Assembly (NCBI RefSeq): GCF_037203705.1
Contig: NZ_JBBCAT010000006.1
Location: 1 to 64,000 of the forward strand
Length of the DNA: 64,000 nucleotides
Source of the DNA: Prosthecomicrobium sp. N25
Lineage (GTDB): Bacteria; Pseudomonadota; Alphaproteobacteria; Rhizobiales; Ancalomicrobiaceae
Direction of reading: 5' to 3'
Shown: positions 48,234-56,427 of the stretch, piece after piece
Layout of the letters: the number at the start of each line of letters is the position of its first letter
Numbering within the stretch: the stretch's first letter is position 1
The notes under the pieces: generated by a model
The model's database searches: none
The model's input: only the letters and a program-made list of their open reading frames with translations
What the model was told of the DNA's origin: nothing
Program-made: the position numbers and the translations under genes

Positions 48234-48441
48234 ATGATTGCCGAAACAATTGAGTGGTTCGATCGTACCCGGGGCCTCGTCTTCATCCGGCCCGGCGACG
48301 GTGGCCTGGACGCGTTCACCCCCATCTCGACCATCGGATAAGCGGGACTGCGGGCCATCTCCGAGGGCCGGAAGATCTGATAGGATCCCAAGTGGGATTC
48401 GAAGTCGAGCGGGATGCCGGCCTGCGCTCTGCAGGCGGCTT
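48234..48441 (+). pseudogene. broken cold-shock domain gene
   Basis: The plus strand from the ATG at 48234 reads TIEWFDRTRGLVFIRPGDGG and then LDAFTPIST, clearly a cold-shock domain (compare TVKWFN..KGFGFI..DDGG.D.FVHIS in CspA). A TAA at 48339-48341 interrupts it. The same frame continues AGLRAISEGRKI to a second stop at about 48378. The remainder (GSQVGFEVERD) follows in another frame. At least one nonsense change and one frameshift are therefore present. Key aromatic/His positions are also altered (GLVFI for GFGFI, TPIS for VHIS). Confidence 0.75.
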
Positions 48442-48703
48442 GACGACCGGCACCACCCAAAGGCCGTCCGACGTTGCCGGCGGTCCTATGCCAGTTCGTC
48501 CGCCTTCTGAAGGATCGTCCCCTTTTGGAGCAGTTGCCCACACCTGAACGGTCCTGCCGTGCGCCGAACCCGGCAGCCCGGGCCGAGTTACATCTTCCAG
48601 AACAACCCGAACAGACAACAGCGTCGCGACGTCGAACACCGGCTCGTTTCAGTCGTTGCCGGCGAGGGCACGCCGCCGATCCGCATCGTCAACAGGAGAC
48701 CGA

Positions 48704-48961
48704 ATGAACATTTGCGACATGATCCCCGGACTGGGCTCCGGGGCCATCGAGACAGTGCGCATGAACGCGACCCGCCTCTACGCTTCCGGTACGCCGAAGC
48801 AGAAGGAACAGGGGCGCGACGCTCTGGTCCTGATCGGCGAGGAGGAGATCCGCCGACGGGCGGTCCGCCCGGCCGTGCCGCCCAAGGCACATGAAAAGAC
48901 GGGGATCAAGAGCCCCGCGAAAGCGCTCGGGAAGGGATGGACGTCGAATGTCGCAGCGTGA
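48704..48961 (+). CDS. small unknown protein upstream of desaturase
   Basis: An 85-residue basic protein (MNICDMIPGLGSGAIETVRM...), no signal or membrane helix, with no family recognised. AGGAGA precedes the ATG. Its last 14 bases overlap the desaturase start, suggesting co-translation with that gene. Confidence 0.5.
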   Translation: MNICDMIPGLGSGAIETVRMNATRLYASGTPKQKEQGRDALVLIGEEEIRRRAVRPAVPPKAHEKTGIKSPAKALGKGWTSNVAA

Positions 48962-50078
48962 ACCCATCCTTGTGACGGCCGAACCCGCGGCTCCGTCGCC
49001 GTCGGGGAGCGACTGGACGCGGCGTCTCAAGCCCTACCGGAAGGCCGACCGCCACCGGGCGGTTTTCGAGCTCCTGATCACCCTCGTCCCTTACGCGTTC
49101 GTCTGGATCCTGATGGCGGTCGCGGTGTCGAACGGCTGGCCCTTGCTCTACGCCCTGCTGCTGCCCCTCGGCGCCGGCCTGCTGGTCCGCCTCTTCATGA
49201 TCCAGCATGATTGCGGGCACGGCTCGTTCCTGCCCGGACGCCAGGCCAATGACTGGACGGGACGGCTGCTCGGGGTGCTCACCCAGACGCCTTACGACTA
49301 TTGGCGGCGAAGCCATGCGGTTCATCACGCGAGCGTGGGGAACCTCGACGCCCGAGGGATCGGCGACATCGACACGCTGTCGGTCCGGGAGTACCTGGAC
49401 CGAGGCCGCTGGGGTCGGCTGCAGTACCGGATCTATCGGCATCCCTTGGTGATGTTCGGGATCGGACCCGCCTACCTCTTCCTGATCCAGCACCGTTTCC
49501 CGCGCGGCCTCACCCGGCACGGAGCCACGCCTTGGGTCAGTGCCATGGCGACCAACCTCGGGATCGTCGCCGTCGCCGCCGTAGGGATGACGATCCTCGG
49601 ACCGGCCACCTTCCTCGCCGTCCAGCTCCCGATCGCCGTCCTGGCTGCGACGGTCGGGGTCTGGCTCTTCTACGTCCAGCACCAGTTCGAGGAGACCTAC
49701 TGGGCGTCGGCAACGGACTGGAGTGCGCCGGACGCGGCCCTCCAGGGGAGCTCGCACCTCGATCTCCCGCCGGTGCTGCGCTGGTTCAGCGCCAACATCG
49801 GCCTGCATCACGTCCATCATCTGTCGAGCGGCATTCCCTACTATCGGCTTCCGGACGTGCTGCGCGACCATCCCGAACTGAGCGATGTCAATCGCCTCAC
49901 GATCGGCCACAGCGTCCGATGCCTGCGGTTGGTCCTGTGGGACGAATCGGAGCGGCGCCTGATTTCCTTCCGCGACCTCAAGGCACGGCGGCCGGCCGGC
50001 CGGGACGGGACGGGAATGGACGCCCTGCCGATAGCCGGCGGAGCCGCGCTCTCCGCTCGGTCGAAGACCGCCGCCTGA
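48948..50078 (+). CDS. membrane fatty acid desaturase
   Basis: A 376-residue integral membrane di-iron desaturase. The three histidine boxes are HDCGH (87-91), HAVHH (123-127) and HHVHH (about 285). Hydrophobic pairs lie at about 40-85 and 195-245. It introduces a double bond in a membrane lipid acyl chain or related lipid and needs an electron donor not encoded here. The ATG at 48948 lies inside the end of a small upstream gene. A Ser/Pro-rich cytoplasmic N-terminus precedes the first helix. Confidence 0.88.
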   Translation: MSQREPILVTAEPAAPSPSGSDWTRRLKPYRKADRHRAVFELLITLVPYAFVWILMAVAVSNGWPLLYALLLPLGAGLLVRLFMIQHDCGHGSFLPGRQANDWTGRLLGVLTQTPYDYWRRSHAVHHASVGNLDARGIGDIDTLSVREYLDRGRWGRLQYRIYRHPLVMFGIGPAYLFLIQHRFPRGLTRHGATPWVSAMATNLGIVAVAAVGMTILGPATFLAVQLPIAVLAATVGVWLFYVQHQFEETYWASATDWSAPDAALQGSSHLDLPPVLRWFSANIGLHHVHHLSSGIPYYRLPDVLRDHPELSDVNRLTIGHSVRCLRLVLWDESERRLISFRDLKARRPAGRDGTGMDALPIAGGAALSARSKTAA

Positions 50079-50232
50079 CGATCCGGCACAAGGAGTCGAC
50101 GTCGTCGAGCCCGGGGCGGCGCAAGCGCTCCGGGCGGCGCCTGAAGGCCAGGCTCGCCGGCAGAGCCGAGGTGACCCGCTCTCGGCCGGTCCGTCCCAAC
50201 ACGTAGGGCCGCCGAAAGGGGCGCCAGACGAG

Positions 50233-50265
50233 GCGGCAACGTGTAATGTTAGTTGATGTTGCCGC
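50233..50265. promoter_or_regulatory. inverted repeat upstream of VIT1-like gene
   Basis: Perfect 8-base arms GCGGCAAC (50233-50240) and GTTGCCGC (50258-50265) flank an AT-rich 17-base centre. It lies 62-94 bases before the transporter start. It could be an operator or an RNA hairpin in the leader. The binding protein is unknown. Confidence 0.4.
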
Positions 50266-50326
50266 TTGAGAAGGACGGATGCCCGCAATGCGAGATGCAG
50301 GGGCCGTCCGGCGACAGGGGGGTGAC

Positions 50327-51022
50327 ATGAGCCGACTTCACACCGAGTCGCACCTCGTCTCCCGGATCGGCTGGCTTCGCGCCGCCGTGCTGGGCGCCAA
50401 CGACGGGATCGTCTCGACCGCCAGCCTGATCGTGGGCGTGGCCGCCGCCTCGGCGGGGACGTCCGAGGTCCTGGTCGCCGGGGTCGCGGGCCTCGTCGCG
50501 GGCGCCATGTCGATGGCGGCCGGCGAGTATGTATCGGTCAGCTCGCAATCCGACACGGAACAGGCCGACCTCGCCCGCGAGCGCGCCGAACTCGCGAGCC
50601 AGCCCGAGTTCGAGCGCGAGGAACTGGCCCGCATCTACGTCGAGCGGGGCGTCTCGGCCGATCTGGCCCGCCAGGTGGCCGAACAGTTGATGGCGAAGGA
50701 CGCGCTCGGCGCCCATGCGCGCGACGAGCTGGGCATCTCGGAGGTCACGACAGCGCGCCCGATCCAGGCGGCGCTGACCTCGGCGGCGACCTTCGCCGTG
50801 GGCGCGGCCATGCCGCTGGCCATGGTGATGCTGATGCCGCGGTCGGCGCTGGTGGCCGGCGTATCCGTGGCCTCGCTCCTCTTCCTGGCCCTCCTCGGCG
50901 CCATCGGGGCCCGGGCGGGCGGAGCGAATGTGTTCAGGGCAACCCTTCGGGTCACCTTCTGGGGCGCGCTTGCGATGGCGCTGACGGCCGGGATCGGCGC
51001 GGTGTTCGGAACCGTCGTCTGA
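50327..51022 (+). CDS. VIT1/CCC1-family iron/manganese transporter
   Basis: A 231-residue VIT1/CCC1 family protein. The first helix carries GANDGIVSTASLIVGVAAA and the second AGAMSMAAGEYVSVSSQ, both family signatures, followed by a cytoplasmic helical metal-binding hub (about 75-145) and three more helices. Such proteins move Fe(II) or Mn(II) out of the cytoplasm. A G-rich ribosome site (AGGGGGG) precedes the ATG at 50327, which is preferred over an in-frame ATG at 50279. There is no ferritin-like domain fused, unlike MbfA. Confidence 0.88.
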   Translation: MSRLHTESHLVSRIGWLRAAVLGANDGIVSTASLIVGVAAASAGTSEVLVAGVAGLVAGAMSMAAGEYVSVSSQSDTEQADLARERAELASQPEFEREELARIYVERGVSADLARQVAEQLMAKDALGAHARDELGISEVTTARPIQAALTSAATFAVGAAMPLAMVMLMPRSALVAGVSVASLLFLALLGAIGARAGGANVFRATLRVTFWGALAMALTAGIGAVFGTVV

Positions 51023-51495
51023 TCGTCAGCGGGCCGGTCTGCGTCACCGGTCGGCGGCGGCCGTGCATGGCCGTCCGCCCGTCAGCCAGATCCGCGGGTG
51101 CGCCAGTTTATCCGTGCAGAATCTGACATTCCTGTCGTTTTGAGATAAAATCAGAGCGAATTGATATCGATCAATGCGTAAGCTTTGCTGTTCAAGGAAG
51201 CTTTATCTTATCCTGAGTGCTTGGCCGCGGCGCCGCGCTCCTGATCGCGGCTCGCCCGCTCCGGCCGCATACTGGCTTCGGATTATTGGATCGGCCCGGC
51301 GGGCGGGGGCCGCGCCATGCTCGATCAAGATCGTCGCCCGCGATGGCGCGGGACAGACACTCTCGCGATGTCGCCGTCTCCGTCGCACCGATCTCGCCGT
51401 GAACGCGATCGCTCCGCCGACCGCCGGTTCGTCTTCGTTCGTCTTCGGATGCGGCACCACGGGTGTGCATCGTTCTCACAGGAAAGGACCCAGCC
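51023..51495. other. AT-rich promoter region with no clear gene
   Basis: This 473-bp gap contains an AT-rich segment (about 51115-51215) with a perfect FNR/FixK box and a nearby AAGCTTT direct repeat. No coding frame is convincing. A long leader for the DUF3309 gene or a small RNA are possible. Confidence 0.5.
51161..51174. promoter_or_regulatory. perfect FNR/FixK box
   Basis: TTGATATCGATCAA matches the FNR consensus TTGAT-N4-ATCAA exactly. If used at -41.5 on the plus strand, transcription would begin near 51209, about 290 bases before the DUF3309 gene. The nearest minus-strand gene runs the other way, so the plus direction is preferred. Confidence 0.65.
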
Positions 51496-51660
51496 ATGTC
51501 ACTTGGAACAATCCTCCTCATTCTTCTGATCATCTTTCTCCTGGGAGGATTCAGCGGTCGGTTCGGTGGTTACGGGTACGGCTTCGGGCACGGGGGAATC
51601 GGCGTCCTGGGCGTCATCCTGATCGTCGTGCTCATTCTGGTGGTGACCGGCCGGCTCTAG
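51496..51660 (+). CDS. DUF3309 small membrane protein
   Basis: A 54-residue protein with two hydrophobic helices (about 3-17 and 36-51) separated by a Gly/Tyr/Phe-rich turn (SGRFGGYGYGFGHGG). The pattern fits DUF3309, a common small alphaproteobacterial membrane protein of unknown role. It is followed by a CsbD gene, as often seen among stress-induced small proteins. Confidence 0.75.
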   Translation: MSLGTILLILLIIFLLGGFSGRFGGYGYGFGHGGIGVLGVILIVVLILVVTGRL

Positions 51661-51807
51661 TCGCGGGCCCCGCTCGATGACGGCCCAGTCGCGGCCAGCT
51701 CCAGAAAGACCTTTGCTGCGGAAGCCCTGCCGCTGCCGACCGGATATCTTCATCGGTCGGGAAGGCGGGACAGGGGAAACGACGTCCACTCAACGGGAGG
51801 ACCTAGC

Positions 51808-51990
51808 ATGGACAAGGACCGGATCGAAGGCTCGATCAAGCAGGCGGTCGGTGGCGTGAAGCAGGCCGCCGGCAAGTTGATCGGCGACAAGAAGCTCGAG
51901 GCAGAAGGCGGCGCGGAGCGGACCGAAGGCAAGATTCAGAATGCGATCGGTGGCGTGAAGGATACGATCCGGGACGCCCTGAAGGAGTGA
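51808..51990 (+). CDS. CsbD family stress protein
   Basis: A 60-residue hydrophilic CsbD-like protein with two copies of the GGVKQAAGKLIGD/GGVKDTIRDAL type helix. GGGAGG lies upstream of the ATG. CsbD proteins are induced in general stress; molecular function unknown. Confidence 0.9.
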   Translation: MDKDRIEGSIKQAVGGVKQAAGKLIGDKKLEAEGGAERTEGKIQNAIGGVKDTIRDALKE

Positions 51991-52155
51991 GCCGAGCGTC
52001 CTCGACGCTGGTGCAGCACCATCGCGAAGGCGCCCTCGGCGGTCTCGTCCTCCAGGACGCGCGCGCAACGGCGTAGCGCAGGGCTGCACTCTCGGTGCCA
52101 AAAACGATCCTCGCCGGCGCGCCCGGCGAGGCCCCCCCCCGCCCCCGGTGCGCGC

Positions 52156-52560
52156 TCAGGGGTGATGGCCGATGGCCTTGAACAGCTTCGCGTCGTGGGT
52201 CCCGAAATGGACCGAGAACCAGGCGTCTAGCGCGCGCCCGAGCTCCGCCGCGTCGACCCGGGTACCGGCGGCCTCATGGGCGTCCATCATGTCGCGCAGG
52301 TCGTCGAGGAGCCGTTCGTGGTCGGCCTTGTGGGCCGGCAGCGCGCGGTATCCGGCGGCGCGCATGTGGTGCTCCTCCAGGGCGAAATGCGCCGCGATGG
52401 CCCGGTTCAGGTCGCCGAACAGGGCCGCGATCGCCGGCGCGCCCCCGTTGCTCTCCACATAGGTGTCGTGGATGCGGTTGACCAACTCGACCAGTTCGCG
52501 GTGTTCGAAGTCGACCTCGTCGATGCCGGTCGCGTATCGGTCGTTCCAGGGGACGAGCAT
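52156..52560 (-). CDS. bacteriohemerythrin
   Basis: A 134-residue four-helix di-iron protein. The hemerythrin ligand pattern is present: DVDFEH at helix A, HFALEEHHM in helix B, HKADHERLL in helix C and HFGTHDAKL in helix D. It binds O2 and can also bind NO. It lies at the downstream end of the cytochrome b and heme-copper reductase cluster on the same strand, which suits delivery or buffering of a gaseous substrate. Confidence 0.92.
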   Translation of the reverse strand: MLVPWNDRYATGIDEVDFEHRELVELVNRIHDTYVESNGGAPAIAALFGDLNRAIAAHFALEEHHMRAAGYRALPAHKADHERLLDDLRDMMDAHEAAGTRVDAAELGRALDAWFSVHFGTHDAKLFKAIGHHP

Positions 52561-52583
52561 CGCGTGAACTCCCTCCAGGCGTT

Positions 52584-53096
52584 TCAGCGCAACACGAAGC
52601 CGCCCGCGTCGGGGCGGAAGTCAATGGTGAAGTTCTGACCGGGCGCGAGCGTCACGTCCCGCTTCGCCTCGTGATCGAACCCCTCGGCCCTTGCGCTGTC
52701 GCGCAGCCGCACGGCGAGCCGGTGCGGCCCGGCCGGCACGCGGAAGCGCCGGTAGAGCTGGGACGGCCCGTCGCCCGCCAGCCCGGTCGGCGCCACGGTT
52801 TCGGCGTGGATGACCCGGCCGTCGATCTCGAGCTCCGTCAGGACGGCCCGCCGCCCGCGCGGACACGCCATCGGCCGGCGCATGTTGGGCGGCAGCTTCG
52901 CCAGGTCCTCGGGCGAATTGCGGTGGCAATCGGCCGAGCGGTCGGCGCCGTGGGTGAAGGACAGCTTCACGACCGCCTCGTCGGGCCCGATCTGGCGATA
53001 GGCCGGCCATGCGTCGAGAACGGCCGTCGGCGCCACGGCGCCGATCAGCACCGCCACCATGGCGGCGAAGCGCGGGACGCTCACGGCGAACCTCAT
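52584..53096 (-). CDS. unknown secreted protein of respiratory cluster
   Basis: A 170-residue protein with a signal peptide (about 1-27). The mature part is beta-rich (VVKLSFTHGA, RRFRVPAGPHRLAVRLRDS, DVTLAPGQNFTIDFRPDAGG) with two Cys in C-x-R...C-P-R-G positions. Its ATG overlaps the cytochrome b fusion stop by four bases, so it is a dedicated partner. No family name is recognised; a periplasmic assembly factor or subunit is likely. Confidence 0.75.
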   Translation of the reverse strand: MRFAVSVPRFAAMVAVLIGAVAPTAVLDAWPAYRQIGPDEAVVKLSFTHGADRSADCHRNSPEDLAKLPPNMRRPMACPRGRRAVLTELEIDGRVIHAETVAPTGLAGDGPSQLYRRFRVPAGPHRLAVRLRDSARAEGFDHEAKRDVTLAPGQNFTIDFRPDAGGFVLR

Positions 53097-54658
53097 GGCG
53101 CCTCCTCGGGGCTGAAGGCCGGGGTTTCGGCGGCGACCGGACCGTCACGGTCCGGCAACCGCGCGAGGCCCGCCGCGAAGGCCTCGACCGCGCGCCGCAT
53201 CCGGTCGTGCTCCGACGGGGAGGCCCAGACGGTGGCGATCCGCTCGCGCGGTACGCGCGCCCGCAGATAGGGGTCGCGCTCCTGGGCGATCCGCTCGCGC
53301 GTCCACGCCACGCCGGAGCGGTTGTAGCAGCTGCGTTCGGCGCAGCCGGCGATGAGCACGCCGTCCGCGAGGCCGCGGCTCAGGGCGAAGTCGATGAGAG
53401 ACGGGGGCGCCATCGCGACGCAGGGCAGCGTCAGGGTCGGCTCGACCCGCCCCGCCGCCGCCCCGTGCTCGCAGGCGATCACCAGGATCCGGGGGCCGTC
53501 GCCCGCGGCGCGCAGGCGTCCGGCGATCTCGAGCACGCGGGCGCGGACCGTAACGAGCGGCAGGTCCGGCAGGTCGATGCCGGTGGCGAGGTCCTCGCTG
53601 CGCCGGAACGGGGTCGACGACGGACAGGCGCCCATGCAGATGCCGCAGCTCACGCATTTCGACGCGTCGACCTCGACCTGCCGGGCGAACGGCAGGTCGT
53701 CCGTGCGCGGCACCAGGCGGAGCGCCTCGTAGGGGCAGTCCTCGACGCAGCGGTTGCAGCCGTTGCAGTGCGCCAGATCCACCACGGCGACGGGCCGGCG
53801 CAGGGGCGGCAGCCAGGGCAAGGCGGCGAGCACGACCGTCGCCGCCGCGAGCAACACCCACACGGCGCCGCGCGAGACGTCGATCAGGGGATAGAGCGGC
53901 AGGTAGAACCAGTCGAGGCCGACCGGCGAGGGTACCTTCATGAGGTCCGCGGGGCCCTGGCTGACGGCAGGATCGGCCAGCGACACGACCAGGAGCGCGA
54001 TCCCCAGCGCGCTGCCGAGCGGCATGGCCGGATTGACGCGCGGCCGGGAGATCCGCTGGATGTGGATCCACATCACCAGGAGCATGATGAGCGGGACGGC
54101 GATGTGGAGGAAGATCAGCAGGGTGAAGAAGCGGCTGGTGAGACTGCCGTCGGTCAGGAAGTTGCGCGCGATCGGCTCGCCGAAGATCGGCAGCCTGTCG
54201 AGCAGCTCGGTGGTCGCGATGGCGACGTACTGGGCGAGCCGGTCCCAGACGAGCCAGTAGCCCGTGATGCCCGAGGCATAGAGGAACCAGATCAGGGGCA
54301 CGCCCGTGAACCACGAGAACCAGCGTTTGCCGCGATAGCGGTCGAGCGAGAACTCGCGCAGGAGATGCAGCGCCAGCACGACGACCATGAGGTCGGACGC
54401 ATAGCGGTGGACGCTGCGGGCGAGCCCGGCGTGCCACCAGTGGACGGTGGTGTACCACTCGACCGACCCATAGGCGTTCTCGATGCCGGTATCGAAGAAG
54501 GCGAAAAGGTACATGCCGGTTCCGGCCACGACCCAGAACAGGAAGAAGCCGAGCGTGCCGAGCTGCGCGAGCGGGTTGAGGTCCGGGCCGAAGACGCGGT
54601 CGAGCGCGCTCTCGGCCCATTCGAAACCGATCCGCAGCGGCGTCCGCAGGGCTTCCAT
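53093..54658 (-). CDS. cytochrome b - 2[4Fe-4S] ferredoxin - FlpD fusion
   Basis: A 521-residue fusion. Residues 1-205 are a bc1/b6-type cytochrome b N-terminal domain with H84/H98 and H185/H199 (H-x13-H twice), enough for two hemes. Two or so more helices follow to about 285. Residues 298-308 and 335-345 are two CxxCxxCxxxCP clusters. Residues 390-480 form an FlpD/MvhD-like domain with C396, C413, C439 and C444. Such a chain could link quinol, iron-sulfur and thiol or flavin redox pools. It is coupled to SCO upstream (TGATG). Its exact partner is unknown. Confidence 0.85.
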   Translation of the reverse strand: MEALRTPLRIGFEWAESALDRVFGPDLNPLAQLGTLGFFLFWVVAGTGMYLFAFFDTGIENAYGSVEWYTTVHWWHAGLARSVHRYASDLMVVVLALHLLREFSLDRYRGKRWFSWFTGVPLIWFLYASGITGYWLVWDRLAQYVAIATTELLDRLPIFGEPIARNFLTDGSLTSRFFTLLIFLHIAVPLIMLLVMWIHIQRISRPRVNPAMPLGSALGIALLVVSLADPAVSQGPADLMKVPSPVGLDWFYLPLYPLIDVSRGAVWVLLAAATVVLAALPWLPPLRRPVAVVDLAHCNGCNRCVEDCPYEALRLVPRTDDLPFARQVEVDASKCVSCGICMGACPSSTPFRRSEDLATGIDLPDLPLVTVRARVLEIAGRLRAAGDGPRILVIACEHGAAAGRVEPTLTLPCVAMAPPSLIDFALSRGLADGVLIAGCAERSCYNRSGVAWTRERIAQERDPYLRARVPRERIATVWASPSEHDRMRRAVEAFAAGLARLPDRDGPVAAETPAFSPEEAP

Positions 54659-55524
54659 CACGCCGTCTTCCTTCCCTGGGACCGGGCCGGCGCGGGCCGC
54701 GCCCGCCGCCATTCGCGCAGAACCACGAGGCCGAACCCGACGAGCGACAGGGCGCCGAGGGCCATCCCGGCGACCATGACCTCGGTCCGGGTCCGGTAGC
54801 GGCCGAGCGCCGGGTCGAAGGTGGTGCAGAGGAAGCGGACGCGGTCGACCAGGCCCGCGACCGAGAGCGGCGCGGCGCTGCCGAACACCACGTCCTTCAG
54901 CGGCTCCATGAACATCTGCGTCGGGTAGTCGTCGCCGTAGACCTGGCGATGGATTCGCCCGGCCGGGTCGACGATGCTGACCTGCGAGACGTGGTCGAAC
55001 CCGCCCGCCACCGCCGCATAGGTGAAGCCGAGGTCGTCCAGGAGCTTGGCCAGGGTCTCGGCGTCCGCCGAGGCGAAGCGCCAGTTGGGCAGGAGCGCGC
55101 CCTGGCGGGCGGCGAACTGGGCGAGCCGACCGGGCGTGTCCTGGCGGGCGTCGAAGCCGACCGTCAGCACGGTGAAGCGGTCGCGCCCCAGCACCGCCTG
55201 GGCCTCGCCGACGACCCGGATCAGCTGCTGGGTGGCGAGCGGGCAGACCGAACTGCAGCTCGTGTAGACGAGGCTGACCACCAGCGGCCGGCCGCGCAGC
55301 TCCCCGAGGTCGAACGACCGCCCGTACATGTCGGTGAGCCGGTGCGGTCCGAGTTCGTGCCCGACCGCGGCTCGGCTCTTCGCGAGGGCGCTTTCCGGGT
55401 CGATGCTGCGCGACGGCGAGGCGACCGGGTCGGAGGCGGCCGGCCCTGCCGCCCGGCCCGGGACCGGCGCGGCCGTGACCAGGCCCGCGAGTGCCGCCGC
55501 CGCGATGGTGCCGATCAGCCGCAT
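54658..55524 (-). CDS. SCO/SenC copper chaperone
   Basis: A 288-residue SCO protein with a signal peptide (about 1-25), the copper motif TSCSSVCPL and the distal His in FDHVSQV. A C-terminal hydrophobic helix (VMVAGMALGALSLVGFGLVVL) is added, which is unusual and would anchor it a second time. It loads copper into the CuA site of subunit II. It lies between the heme o synthase and the cytochrome b fusion, with a one-base stop/start overlap. Confidence 0.9.
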   Translation of the reverse strand: MRLIGTIAAAALAGLVTAAPVPGRAAGPAASDPVASPSRSIDPESALAKSRAAVGHELGPHRLTDMYGRSFDLGELRGRPLVVSLVYTSCSSVCPLATQQLIRVVGEAQAVLGRDRFTVLTVGFDARQDTPGRLAQFAARQGALLPNWRFASADAETLAKLLDDLGFTYAAVAGGFDHVSQVSIVDPAGRIHRQVYGDDYPTQMFMEPLKDVVFGSAAPLSVAGLVDRVRFLCTTFDPALGRYRTRTEVMVAGMALGALSLVGFGLVVLREWRRARPAPARSQGRKTA

Positions 55525-55525
55525 G

Positions 55526-56392
55526 TCACGACCCGAGCACACGTTCGAGCAGGACCCCGACGACCAGCAGCGTCAGTTGCGCCAGGGATGCGAAGAAGTT
55601 CGCCATGGCGGTCGCCTTGCTGGGCGCGCGGTAGAGCGCCACGCTGCGGGTGACGAGGAGCGCACCGCCCGCCGCGGCCGGCAGCGCGTAGGCGAGTCCC
55701 ATCCCGTAGGCTACGGGCACCAGCGACAGCACGGCCAGCACGACCGCATGGGTCAGCACGGCCATGGTCCAGGCCCGTTCCGGCACCGTGACCGGCAGCA
55801 TCGGCACGCCCGCGGCCGCGTAGTCGTCGCGCTTGGCGGCCGCGAGGCTCCAGAAATGGGGCGGGGTCCACAGGAACAACACGATCGCCAGGACGATCGG
55901 CACCGCCTGCGGCGCCGGGTCGACCGCGGCCGCACCGGCGAGCACCGCGAAGGATCCCGCGAGGCCGCCGATCACGATGTTCCAGGTGGTGCGCCGTTTC
56001 AGCCAGACCGTGTAGACGATGCCGTACGTGAAGGCGCCGAGGAAGACGTAGAAGGCCGACAGCGCCCCGCCGGTTCCCCAGGCGAGGCCGACCGAGGCAG
56101 CCAGCAGGGCGAGGAACCCGACCGGCCACCAGACGCTCGGCGCCAGCCGTCCGCTGGCGAAGGGGCGCCCGCGGGTCCGCCGCATGGAGCGGTCGAGATC
56201 GCGTTCGTAGTAGTGGTTGAACGCCCCCGCCGCACCCGAGGCCCCGATGACCGCGAGGGTCACCCCGGCCATCTGGGCGGGAGTCAGCGTCGGCCCGCGG
56301 GCCGCCGCCATCCCGGCGAGGGCGCTTGCCGCCACCGCCACCCCGATACGCAGCTTCAGAAGCGAGACCGCCATCCGCAATGCGTCCTGCAT
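55526..56392 (-). CDS. ctaB: protoheme IX farnesyltransferase (heme o synthase)
   Basis: A 288-residue UbiA-type prenyltransferase converting heme b to heme o. The first Asp-rich motif reads NHYYERDLDRSMRRTRGRP, and the second conserved region includes KRRTTWNIVIGGLAGS and the WTPPHFW block. About nine hydrophobic helices are present. Its presence in the operon implies the adjacent heme-copper enzyme uses an o- or a-type heme, or that the cluster carries the general enzyme. GGGAGGGG precedes the ATG. Confidence 0.93.
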   Translation of the reverse strand: MQDALRMAVSLLKLRIGVAVAASALAGMAAARGPTLTPAQMAGVTLAVIGASGAAGAFNHYYERDLDRSMRRTRGRPFASGRLAPSVWWPVGFLALLAASVGLAWGTGGALSAFYVFLGAFTYGIVYTVWLKRRTTWNIVIGGLAGSFAVLAGAAAVDPAPQAVPIVLAIVLFLWTPPHFWSLAAAKRDDYAAAGVPMLPVTVPERAWTMAVLTHAVVLAVLSLVPVAYGMGLAYALPAAAGGALLVTRSVALYRAPSKATAMANFFASLAQLTLLVVGVLLERVLGS

Positions 56393-56427
56393 GAACGTCC
56401 CCTCCCTGTCGGTCGCGCGGGTTCGGA

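Larger units (their letters stand above)
47841..48703. other. gene-poor region around cold-shock remnant
   Basis: Apart from the PhaR-type site and the broken cold-shock gene, no intact gene is supported in this stretch. Composition is lower in GC than the average of the window, in keeping with decayed or transferred DNA. Confidence 0.5.

Noticed and set aside
48891-48947. longer N-terminus for the desaturase
   Set aside because: The extension is Arg/Gly-rich and lies inside the upstream small gene. The ATG at 48948 has better context.
52126-52147. poly-C tract as a phase-variation switch
   Set aside because: The C runs lie after the hemerythrin stop, outside coding sequence and away from any promoter.
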